From an uncultured Bacilli bacterium (GTDB lineage Bacteria; Bacillota_I; Bacilli_A; RF39; UBA660), in NCBI GenBank assembly GCA_910584085.1, contig CAJTZY010000010.1, positions 1 through 54,634 on the forward strand: DNA of 54,634 bases, given 5' to 3'. Below are positions 16,836 through 25,781 of the stretch, in pieces (the first letter of the stretch is position 1; every line of letters begins with the position of its first letter). The notes under the pieces are model-generated. The model worked only from the letters and a program-made list of their open reading frames with translations. It was not told where the DNA came from and made no database searches. A program made the position numbers and the translations under genes.

Positions 16836-18209
16836 TTAAAACCTAAAGTAAATAAAAGGATTAAAAGAGCTAGATATAACTGCTGATATTGATAAAATAA
16901 ATATAAATGAATAATATACTATTTCAATAATATCTCCTAATTTACTTATTTTTCCTTTCAAAATTTTTATTTTATCTTTTATAAATGGTCCCATTCCTAT
17001 AATTGAAATAAGAAGTATAATAATACTATTTTTTAAATAATAAATACTTTCAAAATTAATCAACTTAGTATTTATTCCAATTATTCCTTTAAAAAATAAT
17101 AATAGTTCATTTAAATCTGTAATATTAAATATAACAAAACTAATAACTATAAGTATAAAAGTATAGATATGTGAAAGTACACCTGTTTTTAAATATTTTT
17201 TTAAGAAATATTTTTCTATTATGAGTATAACAAAAAAGTAAAAACCCCATAAAATAAAATTCCAATCCGCACCGTGCCACAAGCCTGTTAAACACCAAAC
17301 CACTAATATATTTCTTATACACTTAAAGTTGGATACTCTATTTCCTCCAAGGGGTATATACACATAATCTCTAAAAAAACTGGATAATGACATATGCCAT
17401 CTACGCCAAAATTCTGTAATAGATGAACTGATTAATGGATAATCAAAATTTTCTTTAAAATTAAATCCAAACATTTTACCTAAACCTATTGCCATATCAC
17501 TATATCCAGAAAAGTCATAGTAAATTTGAAATGTATACATGAGGGCAACTAATATATAGGATAAAACAGACATATTACTATTATTTATGCTTATACACAT
17601 GCCATACAAAATATCAGCAATCAAAATTTTTTTACTAAGACCTATAATAAATCTTTTTACACCCTCACAAAATAATTCAAATGATTCTTTTCTATTTTTA
17701 AGTTCATTATTAATATCTTTATATCTTACAATTGGACCAGCTACTAACTGAGGAAATAATGTTATATATGTAGAATACAAGAAAAAATTTTTTTGTGCTT
17801 CTGTATCTTTTCTATATACATCAATTAAATAGCTTATATTTTGGAATGTAAAGAAACTTATTCCAAGAGGTAATATAACTTTAATAAAATTAATATTAAG
17901 GTTAAATATATTATTAAAAGTATTTATGAAAAAGTTAAAATATTTAAAGTAAAATAATATTAAAATATTTACTATAAGTCCTAAAACTAAATATTTTTTA
18001 TTTTGTTTTTTTGATATAAGTAACCCAAATATATAATTAATAAAACATGAAAATATTAAAAGTAATGTATAGTTTTTTTCTCCAAAAAAGTAAAAAACTA
18101 AACTAAATATTAATAAAATATAATTTCTAATTTTTTTAGGTGATAAAAAGTATAAAAGTAAAAGAATAGGTAAAAAAAAGAAGAGAAAACTTGGACTTGA
18201 AAATACCAT
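16836..18209 (-). CDS. MBOAT-family O-acyltransferase (AlgI/DltB-like)
   Basis: 457 aa with about ten hydrophobic segments. The catalytic region is clear: SSSITEFWRRWHMSLSSFFRDYVYIPLGGN, followed by CLTGLWHGADWNFILWG with the conserved His. MBOAT proteins move acyl groups, commonly acetyl, across the membrane to polysaccharide. Its neighbours, a DUF4358 lipoprotein upstream and a DHHW protein downstream, are a recurrent trio in Firmicutes. No dltA/C/D is nearby, so acetylation of an exopolymer is more likely than D-alanylation of teichoic acid. Confidence 0.9.
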   Translation of the reverse strand: MVFSSPSFLFFFLPILLLLYFLSPKKIRNYILLIFSLVFYFFGEKNYTLLLIFSCFINYIFGLLISKKQNKKYLVLGLIVNILILFYFKYFNFFINTFNNIFNLNINFIKVILPLGISFFTFQNISYLIDVYRKDTEAQKNFFLYSTYITLFPQLVAGPIVRYKDINNELKNRKESFELFCEGVKRFIIGLSKKILIADILYGMCISINNSNMSVLSYILVALMYTFQIYYDFSGYSDMAIGLGKMFGFNFKENFDYPLISSSITEFWRRWHMSLSSFFRDYVYIPLGGNRVSNFKCIRNILVVWCLTGLWHGADWNFILWGFYFFVILIIEKYFLKKYLKTGVLSHIYTFILIVISFVIFNITDLNELLLFFKGIIGINTKLINFESIYYLKNSIIILLISIIGMGPFIKDKIKILKGKISKLGDIIEIVYYSFIFILSISAVISSSFNPFIYFRF

Positions 18210-18219
18210 TTACTCTCCT

Positions 18220-18684
18220 CTATTTTAAAGATTCAAAGTTACTCTTTATTCTAGATGATAAGTTATTATCTGACATAATTAGTAAAACTAAATCACCTTT
18301 AGACATAACGTAAACCTTTTCCGCTTCTACACATATCCATTTACGAGGATCAGCATTTTTCTCTATTTCTTCTACTACTTTTTTAGCATCATTTGCATCA
18401 TTTAATCTAATTAAAACTACTGAGTGAGCAATAGAACCTGTCATAGATTCACTAACTACTGCCTCCTTATAATCAATATCACTTACAAATGCAAAATTTT
18501 CAAAAATATCATCAGTTAATTCTGTTGTTGTTAAGGCCATTGGCTTTTCTTCCTCTTTTACTCCTGTGTAAAGTTTGTCCATTATGTCAGTAAGTTCACC
18601 TTCAACATTTTTATTAGTTGAACCACATGCACATAGTGTTATACTGGCACAAATAATACCTAATAGATAAAATATTCTTTTCAT
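18220..18684 (-). CDS. DUF4358 lipoprotein
   Basis: 154 aa with a lipoprotein signal peptide ending LCAC (Cys at residue 20), then a small alpha/beta domain (MALTTTELTDDIFENFAFVSDIDYKEAVVSESMTGSIAHSVVLIRLND) typical of DUF4358. It starts the acyltransferase operon, 10 nt before the MBOAT gene. Its role in the complex is not established. Position suggests an extracellular accessory factor. Confidence 0.8.
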   Translation of the reverse strand: MKRIFYLLGIICASITLCACGSTNKNVEGELTDIMDKLYTGVKEEEKPMALTTTELTDDIFENFAFVSDIDYKEAVVSESMTGSIAHSVVLIRLNDANDAKKVVEEIEKNADPRKWICVEAEKVYVMSKGDLVLLIMSDNNLSSRIKSNFESLK

Positions 18685-18708
18685 ACATTTCTCCTACCTT
18701 TCAATATA

Positions 18709-18737
18709 ATTATACTATATGACTTTAATTATTGCAA
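18709..18737 (-). promoter_or_regulatory. Promoter of the DUF4358-MBOAT-DHHW operon
   Basis: -35 TTGCAA (18732-18737), exactly 17 bp, -10 TATAAT (18709-18714), 25 bp ahead of the start codon with its SD. Confidence 0.7.
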
Positions 18738-18776
18738 TCACTCTTAATTAATAATATTAGACTTATTCTATTACAA

Positions 18777-19607
18777 CTATTCATCAAATAAATGGATTAA
18801 AAATTTCGAATTATTTTTAATGCTTTTTTCATAAGATTTATTCATTTCATCTTTTTGATATTCCGTAAGAGGTATAGTACCTACTTCATCATATCCATGT
18901 AAAGACCTTATTTGAATAGCTCTTGATGGGTATAATTCTGATTCATCATTCATACCCTTTTTATATATTAATTCTTTAGTTAATTTAAATGTTAAATATG
19001 TTGATAAATCATTTGCTTCTTTAGTTTTTTCATTTAATGTATTAAAATTATAAATTGTTGGAACAATTAATCTTATAATATCACTTTTTGAAATATTGCC
19101 TTTATCATCTAAAATAATATCTAAATCATATAATTGTTCTTCTATTTCCTCACCACGTTTTAAACTAATTTTTTCTATTATACCCAAAAGAGTAACAAGT
19201 CTATTGCTTAATATTAATGTATATTTTCTATAATATTTCAAAGTATATGGTGTGAAAGAATATCTACTAGCACTCAAATTATCTACAAATTCTTGTGCGG
19301 CCTCTTTTTCATTTATCCTTTTAAAAATACTAGAGTCGTTTTTAGAACTATCATTTTTCTTTTCTGCTCTTTCTAAATTACGCTTTTCTATCCTTTGCTT
19401 TAATTCTAAATCATTTTTTTCAAACTCATTATTTAAATATTCTACTATTTGTTCTTCAGTAACACTAATCCTATTTGAATTTATATCACTCAATATTTGT
19501 GTAAAACTCTTACCAGTTATATCCTCCAATATTTCTGTAAGCAATTTTGAATCATAATATTTATCTTCAATACTATCAAAATACTTATCTAAATTATAAG
19601 CTTCCAT
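18777..19607 (-). CDS. Hypothetical cytoplasmic protein, 276 aa
   Basis: I do not recognise this protein. It is highly charged and mostly helical, with a Lys/Glu-rich coiled-coil-like stretch at residues ~75-110 and no signal peptide or membrane helix. The SD GGGAGG precedes the ATG. It lies 49 nt downstream of the LRR_5 gene at 19657 on the same strand with no terminator visible between, so the two may be cotranscribed and functionally linked. That link is inference. Confidence 0.6.
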   Translation of the reverse strand: MEAYNLDKYFDSIEDKYYDSKLLTEILEDITGKSFTQILSDINSNRISVTEEQIVEYLNNEFEKNDLELKQRIEKRNLERAEKKNDSSKNDSSIFKRINEKEAAQEFVDNLSASRYSFTPYTLKYYRKYTLILSNRLVTLLGIIEKISLKRGEEIEEQLYDLDIILDDKGNISKSDIIRLIVPTIYNFNTLNEKTKEANDLSTYLTFKLTKELIYKKGMNDESELYPSRAIQIRSLHGYDEVGTIPLTEYQKDEMNKSYEKSIKNNSKFLIHLFDE

Positions 19608-19656
19608 AAAAACCTCCCTACTAAAACAATTTAATTATAACACTAATAATGTTTAA

Positions 19657-20949
19657 TTACAATATTAATTTTTTTTGATTACCCTTCTCATCATCATTTT
19701 CATCATCTAAACTTAATTCATCTAATGAATTTTTATATTTAAAGTTTTCATTTCTATAGTTAAGCAAAAGTGCGATTATCTCAATATCATTAACATTCCT
19801 TAAGTACTTATTAATATCTTCTAATGTTAAAATCGTTTCCATTTCATATATCATAAATTCAACTAGTTTTTTATCTCCATTGGTATAATGGAGTAATAAT
19901 TTTTTTTCTTTTGATTCTTTTATATATTCTTTAAACATATTTATATCTTCATTACTAAATTTGAATTTTCCTAAATAATAATTTTTAACTATATCAAACA
20001 CAGCAATATTTTTATCAAAAAAATCTAGTGTTGAAAATGTTTTATATGAATGAACAATTATATTTTCTAAGCTCCAACAGGATTCAAAAACATTTTTACC
20101 TGTTTTTGCTTCCTTATTAGGTATCGTTATATTTTTTAGACTTACACAGTTAGCAAACGCTCTATCATCTATATATTCTACACTATCTGGAATAGTTATA
20201 TTGTGTAGTCTACAACACTCATTAAATGCAAATTTTCCTATTTCTATTACTCCATTTGGAATTGTTATATTACTTAAATTTTCACATCTACTAAATGTAC
20301 AGATACTTATATTGCTTAAGTATTTTGGCATATATATTTTTTTTAGTTTTGTGCATTCATAAAATGCATACTGACCTATTTTATTTACACCATCTGGGAT
20401 TGCTATATCACTTAAGCTCAAGCAGTGATAAAATGTACTATCACCTATTTCAGTTAAATTTTTTGGGAGTATTATCTCTGGTAAACTTAAACATTCATAA
20501 AATGCACACATTCCTATTTTTGTTATAGTTTCTGGAATTATTATTTTTTTCAAATCTTGACAATACATAAAAGCATACTGACCTATTTCACCAACACCAG
20601 GTTTTATAATTACTTCTTCTAGACTATGACATTGGTGAAACATATAGTCAGATATTAAATTTACATTTTTAGGTATTATAATTTTTTTTAATCTAGTGCA
20701 CCACATAAATGCACCTTTTTCTATTTCCGATACACTATCTGGTATTATCACAGTTTCAAGATTACCACAAAAAGAAAATGCATCTTCACCAATTTTTGTT
20801 ACTCCATCCTCTATAATTACTTTTTTAACATTACTACGCGAAAATGTACGCGCTGGAATTTCTTTAACACTCTTTGGTATAATAATTTCATCTTTTCCTG
20901 CCCTTATTTCTTGTCTTAAAGTAGTAAGCAATTTATTATCTAATTTCAT
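19657..20949 (-). CDS. BspA-type leucine-rich repeat (LRR_5) protein without signal peptide
   Basis: 430 aa. Residues ~10-290 are about a dozen ~23-residue repeats of the LRR_5 (BspA, Treponema pallidum) type, with the recurring pattern IxIPxxVxxIGxxAFxxCxxLxx. The last ~130 residues are charged and non-repetitive, ending in an acidic Asp/Glu stretch. LRR_5 proteins usually bind proteins or cell surfaces, but this one has no signal peptide, membrane helix or sortase motif. The start at ATG 20949 sits behind GAGGTGG, and the upstream GTG lies in the SD. It is one of four such proteins in this window. Confidence 0.85.
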   Translation of the reverse strand: MKLDNKLLTTLRQEIRAGKDEIIIPKSVKEIPARTFSRSNVKKVIIEDGVTKIGEDAFSFCGNLETVIIPDSVSEIEKGAFMWCTRLKKIIIPKNVNLISDYMFHQCHSLEEVIIKPGVGEIGQYAFMYCQDLKKIIIPETITKIGMCAFYECLSLPEIILPKNLTEIGDSTFYHCLSLSDIAIPDGVNKIGQYAFYECTKLKKIYMPKYLSNISICTFSRCENLSNITIPNGVIEIGKFAFNECCRLHNITIPDSVEYIDDRAFANCVSLKNITIPNKEAKTGKNVFESCWSLENIIVHSYKTFSTLDFFDKNIAVFDIVKNYYLGKFKFSNEDINMFKEYIKESKEKKLLLHYTNGDKKLVEFMIYEMETILTLEDINKYLRNVNDIEIIALLLNYRNENFKYKNSLDELSLDDENDDEKGNQKKLIL

Positions 20950-20961
20950 ATTTACCACCTC

Positions 20962-20986
20962 GTATAAATTTATACCTTATATTATA
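20962..20986 (-). promoter_or_regulatory. Extended -10 promoter and palindrome upstream of the LRR gene
   Basis: TGTTATAAT (core TATAAT 20981-20986) gives an extended -10. A perfect 14-bp palindrome GTATAAATTTATAC (20962-20975) lies just downstream and could be an operator or leader hairpin. Confidence 0.45.
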
Positions 20987-21010
20987 ACAAGGATTTAAGA
21001 AAAATTGAAC

Positions 21011-21040
21011 AAAAAACTTAAGAAATTAATCTTAAGTTTT
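21011..21040 (-). terminator. tuf terminator
   Basis: A 10-bp perfect stem (21013-21022 with 21031-21040), 8-nt loop, then a T run on the minus strand, just after the tuf stop. Confidence 0.88.
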
Positions 21041-21053
21041 AAAGTCTAATTAA

Positions 21054-22238
21054 TTATTTAATAATTTCTGAAATTGAACCAGAACCAACTGTTCTACCAC
21101 CTTCACGGATTGAGAATTTAGTTCCATTTTCAATAGCTATTGGAGATATTAATTCAACTGTCATTTCAACATTATCTCCAGGCATAACCATTTCTACTCC
21201 TTCTGGTAATTCAATTACACCAGTAACGTCTGTAGTTCTGAAATAGAATTGAGGACGATAATTTGAGAAGAATGGAGTGTGACGTCCGCCTTCTTCTTTA
21301 GTTAAAACATAAACTTGTGCTTTAAACTTAGTATGAGGTGTAACACTTCCTGGTTTAGCTAATACTTGACCACGTTCAACATCTTCACGAGCAATACCAC
21401 GTAATAATACACCAGCATTATCTCCACATTCAGCATAATCAAGTGATTTACGGAACATTTCAATTCCTGTAACAACTGTTTTCTTAGTTTCTTTTAAACC
21501 AACTATTTCAACTTCATCATTTAATTTTAATTGTCCACGTTCAACACGTCCTGTAACTACTGTTCCACGTCCAGTAATTGTGAAAACGTCTTCAATTGGC
21601 ATTAAGAATGGTTTATCAGTATCTCTAGCTGGAGTTTCAATCCAATTATCAACTGCATCCATTAATTCGTTGATTTTTTCTCTCCAAGCAGCATCTCCTT
21701 CAAGAGCCTTAAGAGCAGATCCACGAATAATTGGAGTATTGTCTCCGTCAAATCCATATTCAGTTAATAATTCACGAACTTCCATTTCAACTAAATCTAA
21801 TAATTCAGCATCGTCAACCATATCACATTTATTTAAGAATACAACCATACGAGGTACTCCAACTTGACGTGATAATAAAATATGTTCACGAGTTTGAGCC
21901 ATAGGTCCATCAGTAGCAGCTATAACTAAGATAGCTCCGTCCATTTGAGCAGCACCAGTAATCATATTTTTAACATAGTCAGCATGTCCTGGGCAGTCTA
22001 CGTGTGCATAGTGTCTAGCATCTGTTTCATATTCGATATGAGCAGTATTAATTGTAATACCACGTTCTCTTTCTTCAGGTGCTTTATCAATATTTGAGAA
22101 ATCAACTTTCTCTGCTTTACCTTGATCAGCTAAAGTTGCACTTATTGCTGCTGTCAAAGTTGTTTTACCATGATCTACGTGTCCAATTGTACCAACGTTA
22201 ACATGTGGTTTTGAACGATCATATTTTGCTTTTGCCAT
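21054..22238 (-). CDS. tuf: Translation elongation factor Tu
   Basis: EF-Tu delivers aminoacyl-tRNA to the ribosome as a GTP complex. 394 aa, the normal length. G1 is GHVDHGKTTL, the switch I/II elements are RGITINTAHIEYET and DCPGHADY, and G4 is NKCD. The C-terminal barrels are complete. The start is MAKAKYDRSKPHVN at 22238, behind a strong AAAGGAGG; the longer frame upstream adds ten non-homologous residues. It follows fusA but has its own promoter. G+C is visibly higher than in the neighbours, as expected for a highly expressed gene. Confidence 0.98.
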   Translation of the reverse strand: MAKAKYDRSKPHVNVGTIGHVDHGKTTLTAAISATLADQGKAEKVDFSNIDKAPEERERGITINTAHIEYETDARHYAHVDCPGHADYVKNMITGAAQMDGAILVIAATDGPMAQTREHILLSRQVGVPRMVVFLNKCDMVDDAELLDLVEMEVRELLTEYGFDGDNTPIIRGSALKALEGDAAWREKINELMDAVDNWIETPARDTDKPFLMPIEDVFTITGRGTVVTGRVERGQLKLNDEVEIVGLKETKKTVVTGIEMFRKSLDYAECGDNAGVLLRGIAREDVERGQVLAKPGSVTPHTKFKAQVYVLTKEEGGRHTPFFSNYRPQFYFRTTDVTGVIELPEGVEMVMPGDNVEMTVELISPIAIENGTKFSIREGGRTVGSGSISEIIK

Positions 22239-22272
22239 ATATTTATTTCCTCCTTTATTTAAATACAATAAT

Positions 22273-22301
22273 ATTTTATATCAATTAGCAAAAAATATCA
22301 A
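22273..22301 (-). promoter_or_regulatory. tuf promoter
   Basis: -35 TTGATA (22296-22301), 17-bp spacer, -10 TAAAAT (22273-22278), between fusA and tuf. It allows tuf to be made independently of the str operon. Confidence 0.6.
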
Positions 22302-22324
22302 TACTTTTTTATTTTTTTTGTATA

Positions 22325-22347
22325 GATAAGAGCATTTTGCTCTTATC
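22325..22347 (-). other. Strong hairpin between fusA and tuf, no T tract
   Basis: A perfect 10-bp stem GATAAGAGCA/TGCTCTTATC with a TTT loop. On the transcribed strand it is followed by an A-rich run rather than T, so it is not a standard terminator. mRNA processing or 3'-end protection of the rpsL-rpsG-fusA message is possible. Confidence 0.6.
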
Positions 22348-22354
22348 TTACAAA

Positions 22355-24424
22355 CTAATTTCCATTTTTCTTAATTACTTCTTCAGCAATGTTTCTTGGA
22401 ACCTCCTCATAATGGTCAAATTCCATAACGAATGTACCTCTACCTTGTGTATTACTACGTAGTGAAGTTGCATATCCAAACATTTCTGAAAGTGGTACCA
22501 TTGCATCAATTGCAATAGCATTTCCACGAGATTCTTGACCCATAGGGCGTCCACGACGAGATGTAATATCTCCCATAACATTTCCTAAATATTCATCTGG
22601 TACAACTACTTGTACTTTCATGATTGGTTCAAGAAGTATTGCTTTACATTTATTTTTAGCCTCTTTTAAAGCTAAAGATGCAGCAACTTTAAATGCCATT
22701 TCAGATGAGTCTACTTCATGGTAAGAACCATCAAATAATGTAGCTTTAACATCTATCATTGGGAATCCAGCAAGTACACCAGTTTTAAGTGCATCTTGAA
22801 GTCCCTTGTCTGTTACTGGTATATATTCACGAGGAACTACACCACCAACAATAGCATCCACGAATTCATATCCTTTACCAGGATTTGGTTCGAATTTAAT
22901 TTTAACATGTCCATATTGTCCACGTCCACCAGATTGTTTAATGTATTTACCTTCACATTCTGCTTCCTGAGTAATAGTTTCACGATAAGCAACTTGTGGT
23001 TGACCAATATTTGCCTCTACATTAAATTCCCTTTTCATACGATCAACAATTATATCAAGGTGTAACTCACCCATTCCAGCAATTATTGTTTGACCAGTTT
23101 CATGATTAGTTGAAGCTCTAAAAGTTGGATCCTCTTCAGATAACTTTTGTAAAGCTATAGCCATTTTATCTTGATCTGCTTTTGATTTTGGTTCAACAGC
23201 AAGTTCAATAACTGGTTCTGGGAATACCATTGATTCAAGTATACATGGATGTTTTTCATCACATAATGTATCTCCAGTTGTTGTATTTTTAAGACCTACT
23301 GCTGCAGCTATATCTCCTGTCCATACCTCAGTAATTTCAGTACGGTTATTAGCATGCATAAGTAGTATACGTCCTATTCTTTCTTTTGTGTTTTTAGTTG
23401 CATTTAATACATAAGAGCCACTTGTTAAGTGTCCTGAATAAACACGGAAGAATGATAGACGTCCAACGAATGGATCTGTCATTATTTTGAATGCAAGTGC
23501 TGAGAAAGGTTCTGAGTCTTTTGGATGTCTTTCAATTTCTTTACCATCTAAATCAACACCTTTGATAGATTCAACATCTACTGGACTTGGTAAGTAGTCA
23601 ACTACTGCATCTAGTAATAACTTAACTCCTGTATTTCCTAAAGCAGTACCACACATTACTGGGAAGAATTCAACAGCAAGTGTACCCTTACGAATAGCTT
23701 TCTTGATTAAATCAACGCTAATCTCTTGTCCTTCAAGATATTTTTCCATTAATTCATCATCAAATTCAGCAACGGCTTCTATTAAATCATTACGTTTTTC
23801 TTCTACTATATCTTTTAATTCTTCTGGAATATCTATTATAGTTGCATTTTCATGTTGTTCTCTATCATAATGATAAGCAGTACGAGTTACTAAATCTATA
23901 ATTCCATCAAATTCATTTTCTGCACCAATTGGCCACTGTATAGGTTTTGCATTTACACCTAATCTATTATCAATTGTAGATAAACTGTATTCAAAACTTG
24001 CTCCCATTTTATCCATTTTATTACAGAAAATCATTCTTGGAACCCTAAATTCAGTTGCTTGACGCCATACTGTTTCTGTTTGTGGTTCAACACCTGCTTG
24101 TGCATCTAGAAGTGCTACCGCACCATCTAATACACGGAGTGAACGAGATACTTCAACTGTAAAGTCTACGTGTCCTGGAGTATCTATTATATTAAATCTA
24201 TGACCTTTCCAGTAAGCAGTAGTAGCAGCTGATGTAATTGTAATACCACGTTCTTGTTCTTGTGCCATCCAGTCCATTTGTGATTCACCATCATGTGTTT
24301 CACCTATTTTATGGATTTTACCTGTATGGAATAATATACGTTCAGTACAAGTAGTTTTACCTGCATCGATATGTGCCATTATTCCTATATTACGAGTATT
24401 TTCTAGACTATATTCACGAGCCAT
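22355..24424 (-). CDS. fusA: Translation elongation factor G
   Basis: EF-G is the GTPase that drives ribosomal translocation. 689 aa with G1 AHIDAGKTT, the GITITSAATTAYWK switch I, DTPGHVDF (G3), NKMDK (G4), and complete domains II-V (GRGQYGHVKIKFEP, SSEMAFKVAASLALKEA). The start at 24424 (MAREYSLENTRNIGIMAHIDAGKTT) has the SD GAAAGGA. A longer reading frame into rpsG is spurious. It lies 19 nt downstream of rpsG in the str operon. Confidence 0.98.
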   Translation of the reverse strand: MAREYSLENTRNIGIMAHIDAGKTTCTERILFHTGKIHKIGETHDGESQMDWMAQEQERGITITSAATTAYWKGHRFNIIDTPGHVDFTVEVSRSLRVLDGAVALLDAQAGVEPQTETVWRQATEFRVPRMIFCNKMDKMGASFEYSLSTIDNRLGVNAKPIQWPIGAENEFDGIIDLVTRTAYHYDREQHENATIIDIPEELKDIVEEKRNDLIEAVAEFDDELMEKYLEGQEISVDLIKKAIRKGTLAVEFFPVMCGTALGNTGVKLLLDAVVDYLPSPVDVESIKGVDLDGKEIERHPKDSEPFSALAFKIMTDPFVGRLSFFRVYSGHLTSGSYVLNATKNTKERIGRILLMHANNRTEITEVWTGDIAAAVGLKNTTTGDTLCDEKHPCILESMVFPEPVIELAVEPKSKADQDKMAIALQKLSEEDPTFRASTNHETGQTIIAGMGELHLDIIVDRMKREFNVEANIGQPQVAYRETITQEAECEGKYIKQSGGRGQYGHVKIKFEPNPGKGYEFVDAIVGGVVPREYIPVTDKGLQDALKTGVLAGFPMIDVKATLFDGSYHEVDSSEMAFKVAASLALKEAKNKCKAILLEPIMKVQVVVPDEYLGNVMGDITSRRGRPMGQESRGNAIAIDAMVPLSEMFGYATSLRSNTQGRGTFVMEFDHYEEVPRNIAEEVIKKNGN

Positions 24425-24443
24425 ACTTTTGTTTCCTTTCTTA

Positions 24444-24911
24444 TTACCATCTATAATGAGCAAATGCCTTATTAGCTTCTGCCATTCTGTGAGTTTCTTC
24501 ACGTTTCTTAACTGCTGCACCTGTTCCATTTGATGCATCAATTATTTCATTGGCAAGATTTTCTGCCATAGAGTGTCCTCCACGTAATCTTGCATAATTA
24601 ATTAACCAACGAATTCCTAATGCTTGTTTACGATCAGCTTTAACTTCAATTGGTACTTGATAATTAGCACCACCAACACGACGAGACTTAACTTCAAGTG
24701 CAGGCATTATGTTTTCTAAGGCTTTATTTAAAACTTCCATAGGTTCGCTATTAGTTTTTTCTTTAACTATATTCATAGCATCGTAAAAGATTGTTTGAGC
24801 AATTCCTTTTTTACCATCTTTCATAATTGTATTTATGATTTTAGTAACTAATTTTGAATTATATATAGGATCTGCTAAAACGTCTCTTTTAACTGCACGT
24901 CTTTTACGCAT
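24444..24911 (-). CDS. rpsG: 30S ribosomal protein S7
   Basis: 155 aa, the full family length. S7 nucleates assembly of the 30S head and in many bacteria regulates the str operon. The characteristic RRRAVKRDVLADPIYNSKLV start and the RVGGANYQVPIEV and GGHSMAENLANEI blocks are present. The SD GGAGG lies 17 nt after the rpsL stop. Confidence 0.98.
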   Translation of the reverse strand: MRKRRAVKRDVLADPIYNSKLVTKIINTIMKDGKKGIAQTIFYDAMNIVKEKTNSEPMEVLNKALENIMPALEVKSRRVGGANYQVPIEVKADRKQALGIRWLINYARLRGGHSMAENLANEIIDASNGTGAAVKKREETHRMAEANKAFAHYRW

Positions 24912-24927
24912 TTAATTTCCTCCTTTA

Positions 24928-25347
24928 TTATTTAGTTGCTTTTGGTTTTTTAGTACCATATTTACTACGTCCTTGACGACGTTTTTCGATACCAGCTGTA
25001 TCAAGTGTACCACGAACAATGTGATAACGAACACCGATTAAATCCTTAACACGTCCACCACGTATAAGTACTACAGAGTGCTCTTGTAAATTATGTCCCT
25101 CTCCTGGAATGTATGCAGTAACTTCCATATTATTTGAAAGTCTAACACGAGCATACTTTCTTAAAGCTGAGTTTGGTTTCTTTGGTGTCATTGTTCCAAC
25201 ACGAGTACATACACCACGTTTTTGTGGAGCTGTTTTATCTGTTTGTACTTTATCTTTACTGTTATATCCTATGTTTAAAACAGGTGATTTACTCTTTCTT
25301 GTCTTCTTAGTTCTATTCTTTCTAACTAATTGATTTATTGTTGGCAT
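24928..25347 (-). CDS. rpsL: 30S ribosomal protein S12
   Basis: 139 aa. S12 sits at the decoding centre. The invariant PQKRGVCTRV, TPKKPNSALRK (with the Lys corresponding to E. coli Lys42/43) and GEGHNLQEHSVVLIRGGRVKDL are intact. The next residue is Ile where nearly all bacteria have Pro (E. coli Pro90, in KDLPGVRYH); the codon is ATC on the minus strand near 25040. The start at 25347 has SD AAAGGAG. It is the first gene of the str operon, with a promoter at 25440-25468 and a structured leader. Confidence 0.98.
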   Translation of the reverse strand: MPTINQLVRKNRTKKTRKSKSPVLNIGYNSKDKVQTDKTAPQKRGVCTRVGTMTPKKPNSALRKYARVRLSNNMEVTAYIPGEGHNLQEHSVVLIRGGRVKDLIGVRYHIVRGTLDTAGIEKRRQGRSKYGTKKPKATK

Positions 25348-25349
25348 AT

Positions 25350-25385
25350 TTATCTCCTTTCTTTCCACACCTCCAGGTGTTTCAT
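25350..25385 (-). CDS. Possible 11-codon leader peptide of rpsL
   Basis: The str leader contains AAGG, spacing 6, ATG, then a short frame encoding MKHLEVWKERR. It ends with TAA 2 nt before the rpsL start and runs through the rpsL SD. An ACACC/GGTGT hairpin (25367-25380) lies within it. This is a candidate coupling or attenuation element and may be chance. Confidence 0.3.
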   Translation of the reverse strand: MKHLEVWKERR

Positions 25386-25439
25386 TTTTACCTTAATTAA
25401 AGATTTGCACAAGGCAAATCTAAATTAAAATGCATAAAT

Positions 25440-25468
25440 AATATACCATTTAATAGTATGATTGTCAA
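25440..25468 (-). promoter_or_regulatory. str operon promoter
   Basis: -35 TTGACA (25463-25468, consensus), exactly 17 bp, -10 TATATT (25440-25445). A ~90-nt leader with a hairpin (AGATTTGC/GCAAATCT, near 25401-25422) precedes rpsL. Confidence 0.85.
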
Positions 25469-25500
25469 TAAGTTTTTATGAATTTTGTACAGTTTTTACA

Positions 25501-25755
25501 TTATTTTATAAAGTTACTTCTTAAGCTTTTTTGCATAACAGGACCACCAGCTACAATCTCATCCATAGCAGACAATGATTCCAATTCTTCGGCTTGTAAT
25601 AATTCACAACTTCTTGAAAAATTCTGTTCAATTCTCATTTGATCTTCTACAGAAACTGTAGAAGTAACCTCTATTATTTCTAATGGTTCAGCAAATTGTT
25701 TCACAGTACTACATCCTCCCAATTTTTCACATATCTCATCAAATAATGATTTCAT
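25501..25755 (-). CDS. Small protein with a double-glycine leader-like motif, 84 aa
   Basis: The gene has its own extended -10 promoter and a very strong SD (AAGGAGGAG), so it is probably expressed. The protein is acidic with Cys at 9, 15 and 50 and no membrane helix. Near its end is EELESLSAMDEIVAGG, followed by 13 residues (PVMQKSLRSNFIK). This resembles the leader of double-glycine exported peptides or the NHLP-type RiPP leaders (a long acidic leader ending AGG), with a short core. No peptidase-ABC transporter or modification enzyme is in the window, so this reading is tentative. It is otherwise hypothetical. Confidence 0.6.
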   Translation of the reverse strand: MKSLFDEICEKLGGCSTVKQFAEPLEIIEVTSTVSVEDQMRIEQNFSRSCELLQAEELESLSAMDEIVAGGPVMQKSLRSNFIK

Positions 25756-25781
25756 ACGCTCTCCTCCTTACATTTATTATA

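Noticed and set aside
24425..24541. N-terminal extension of EF-G into rpsG
   Set aside because: The extension reads rpsG in another frame, and the family start MAREYSLENTRNIGI with an SD lies at 24424.
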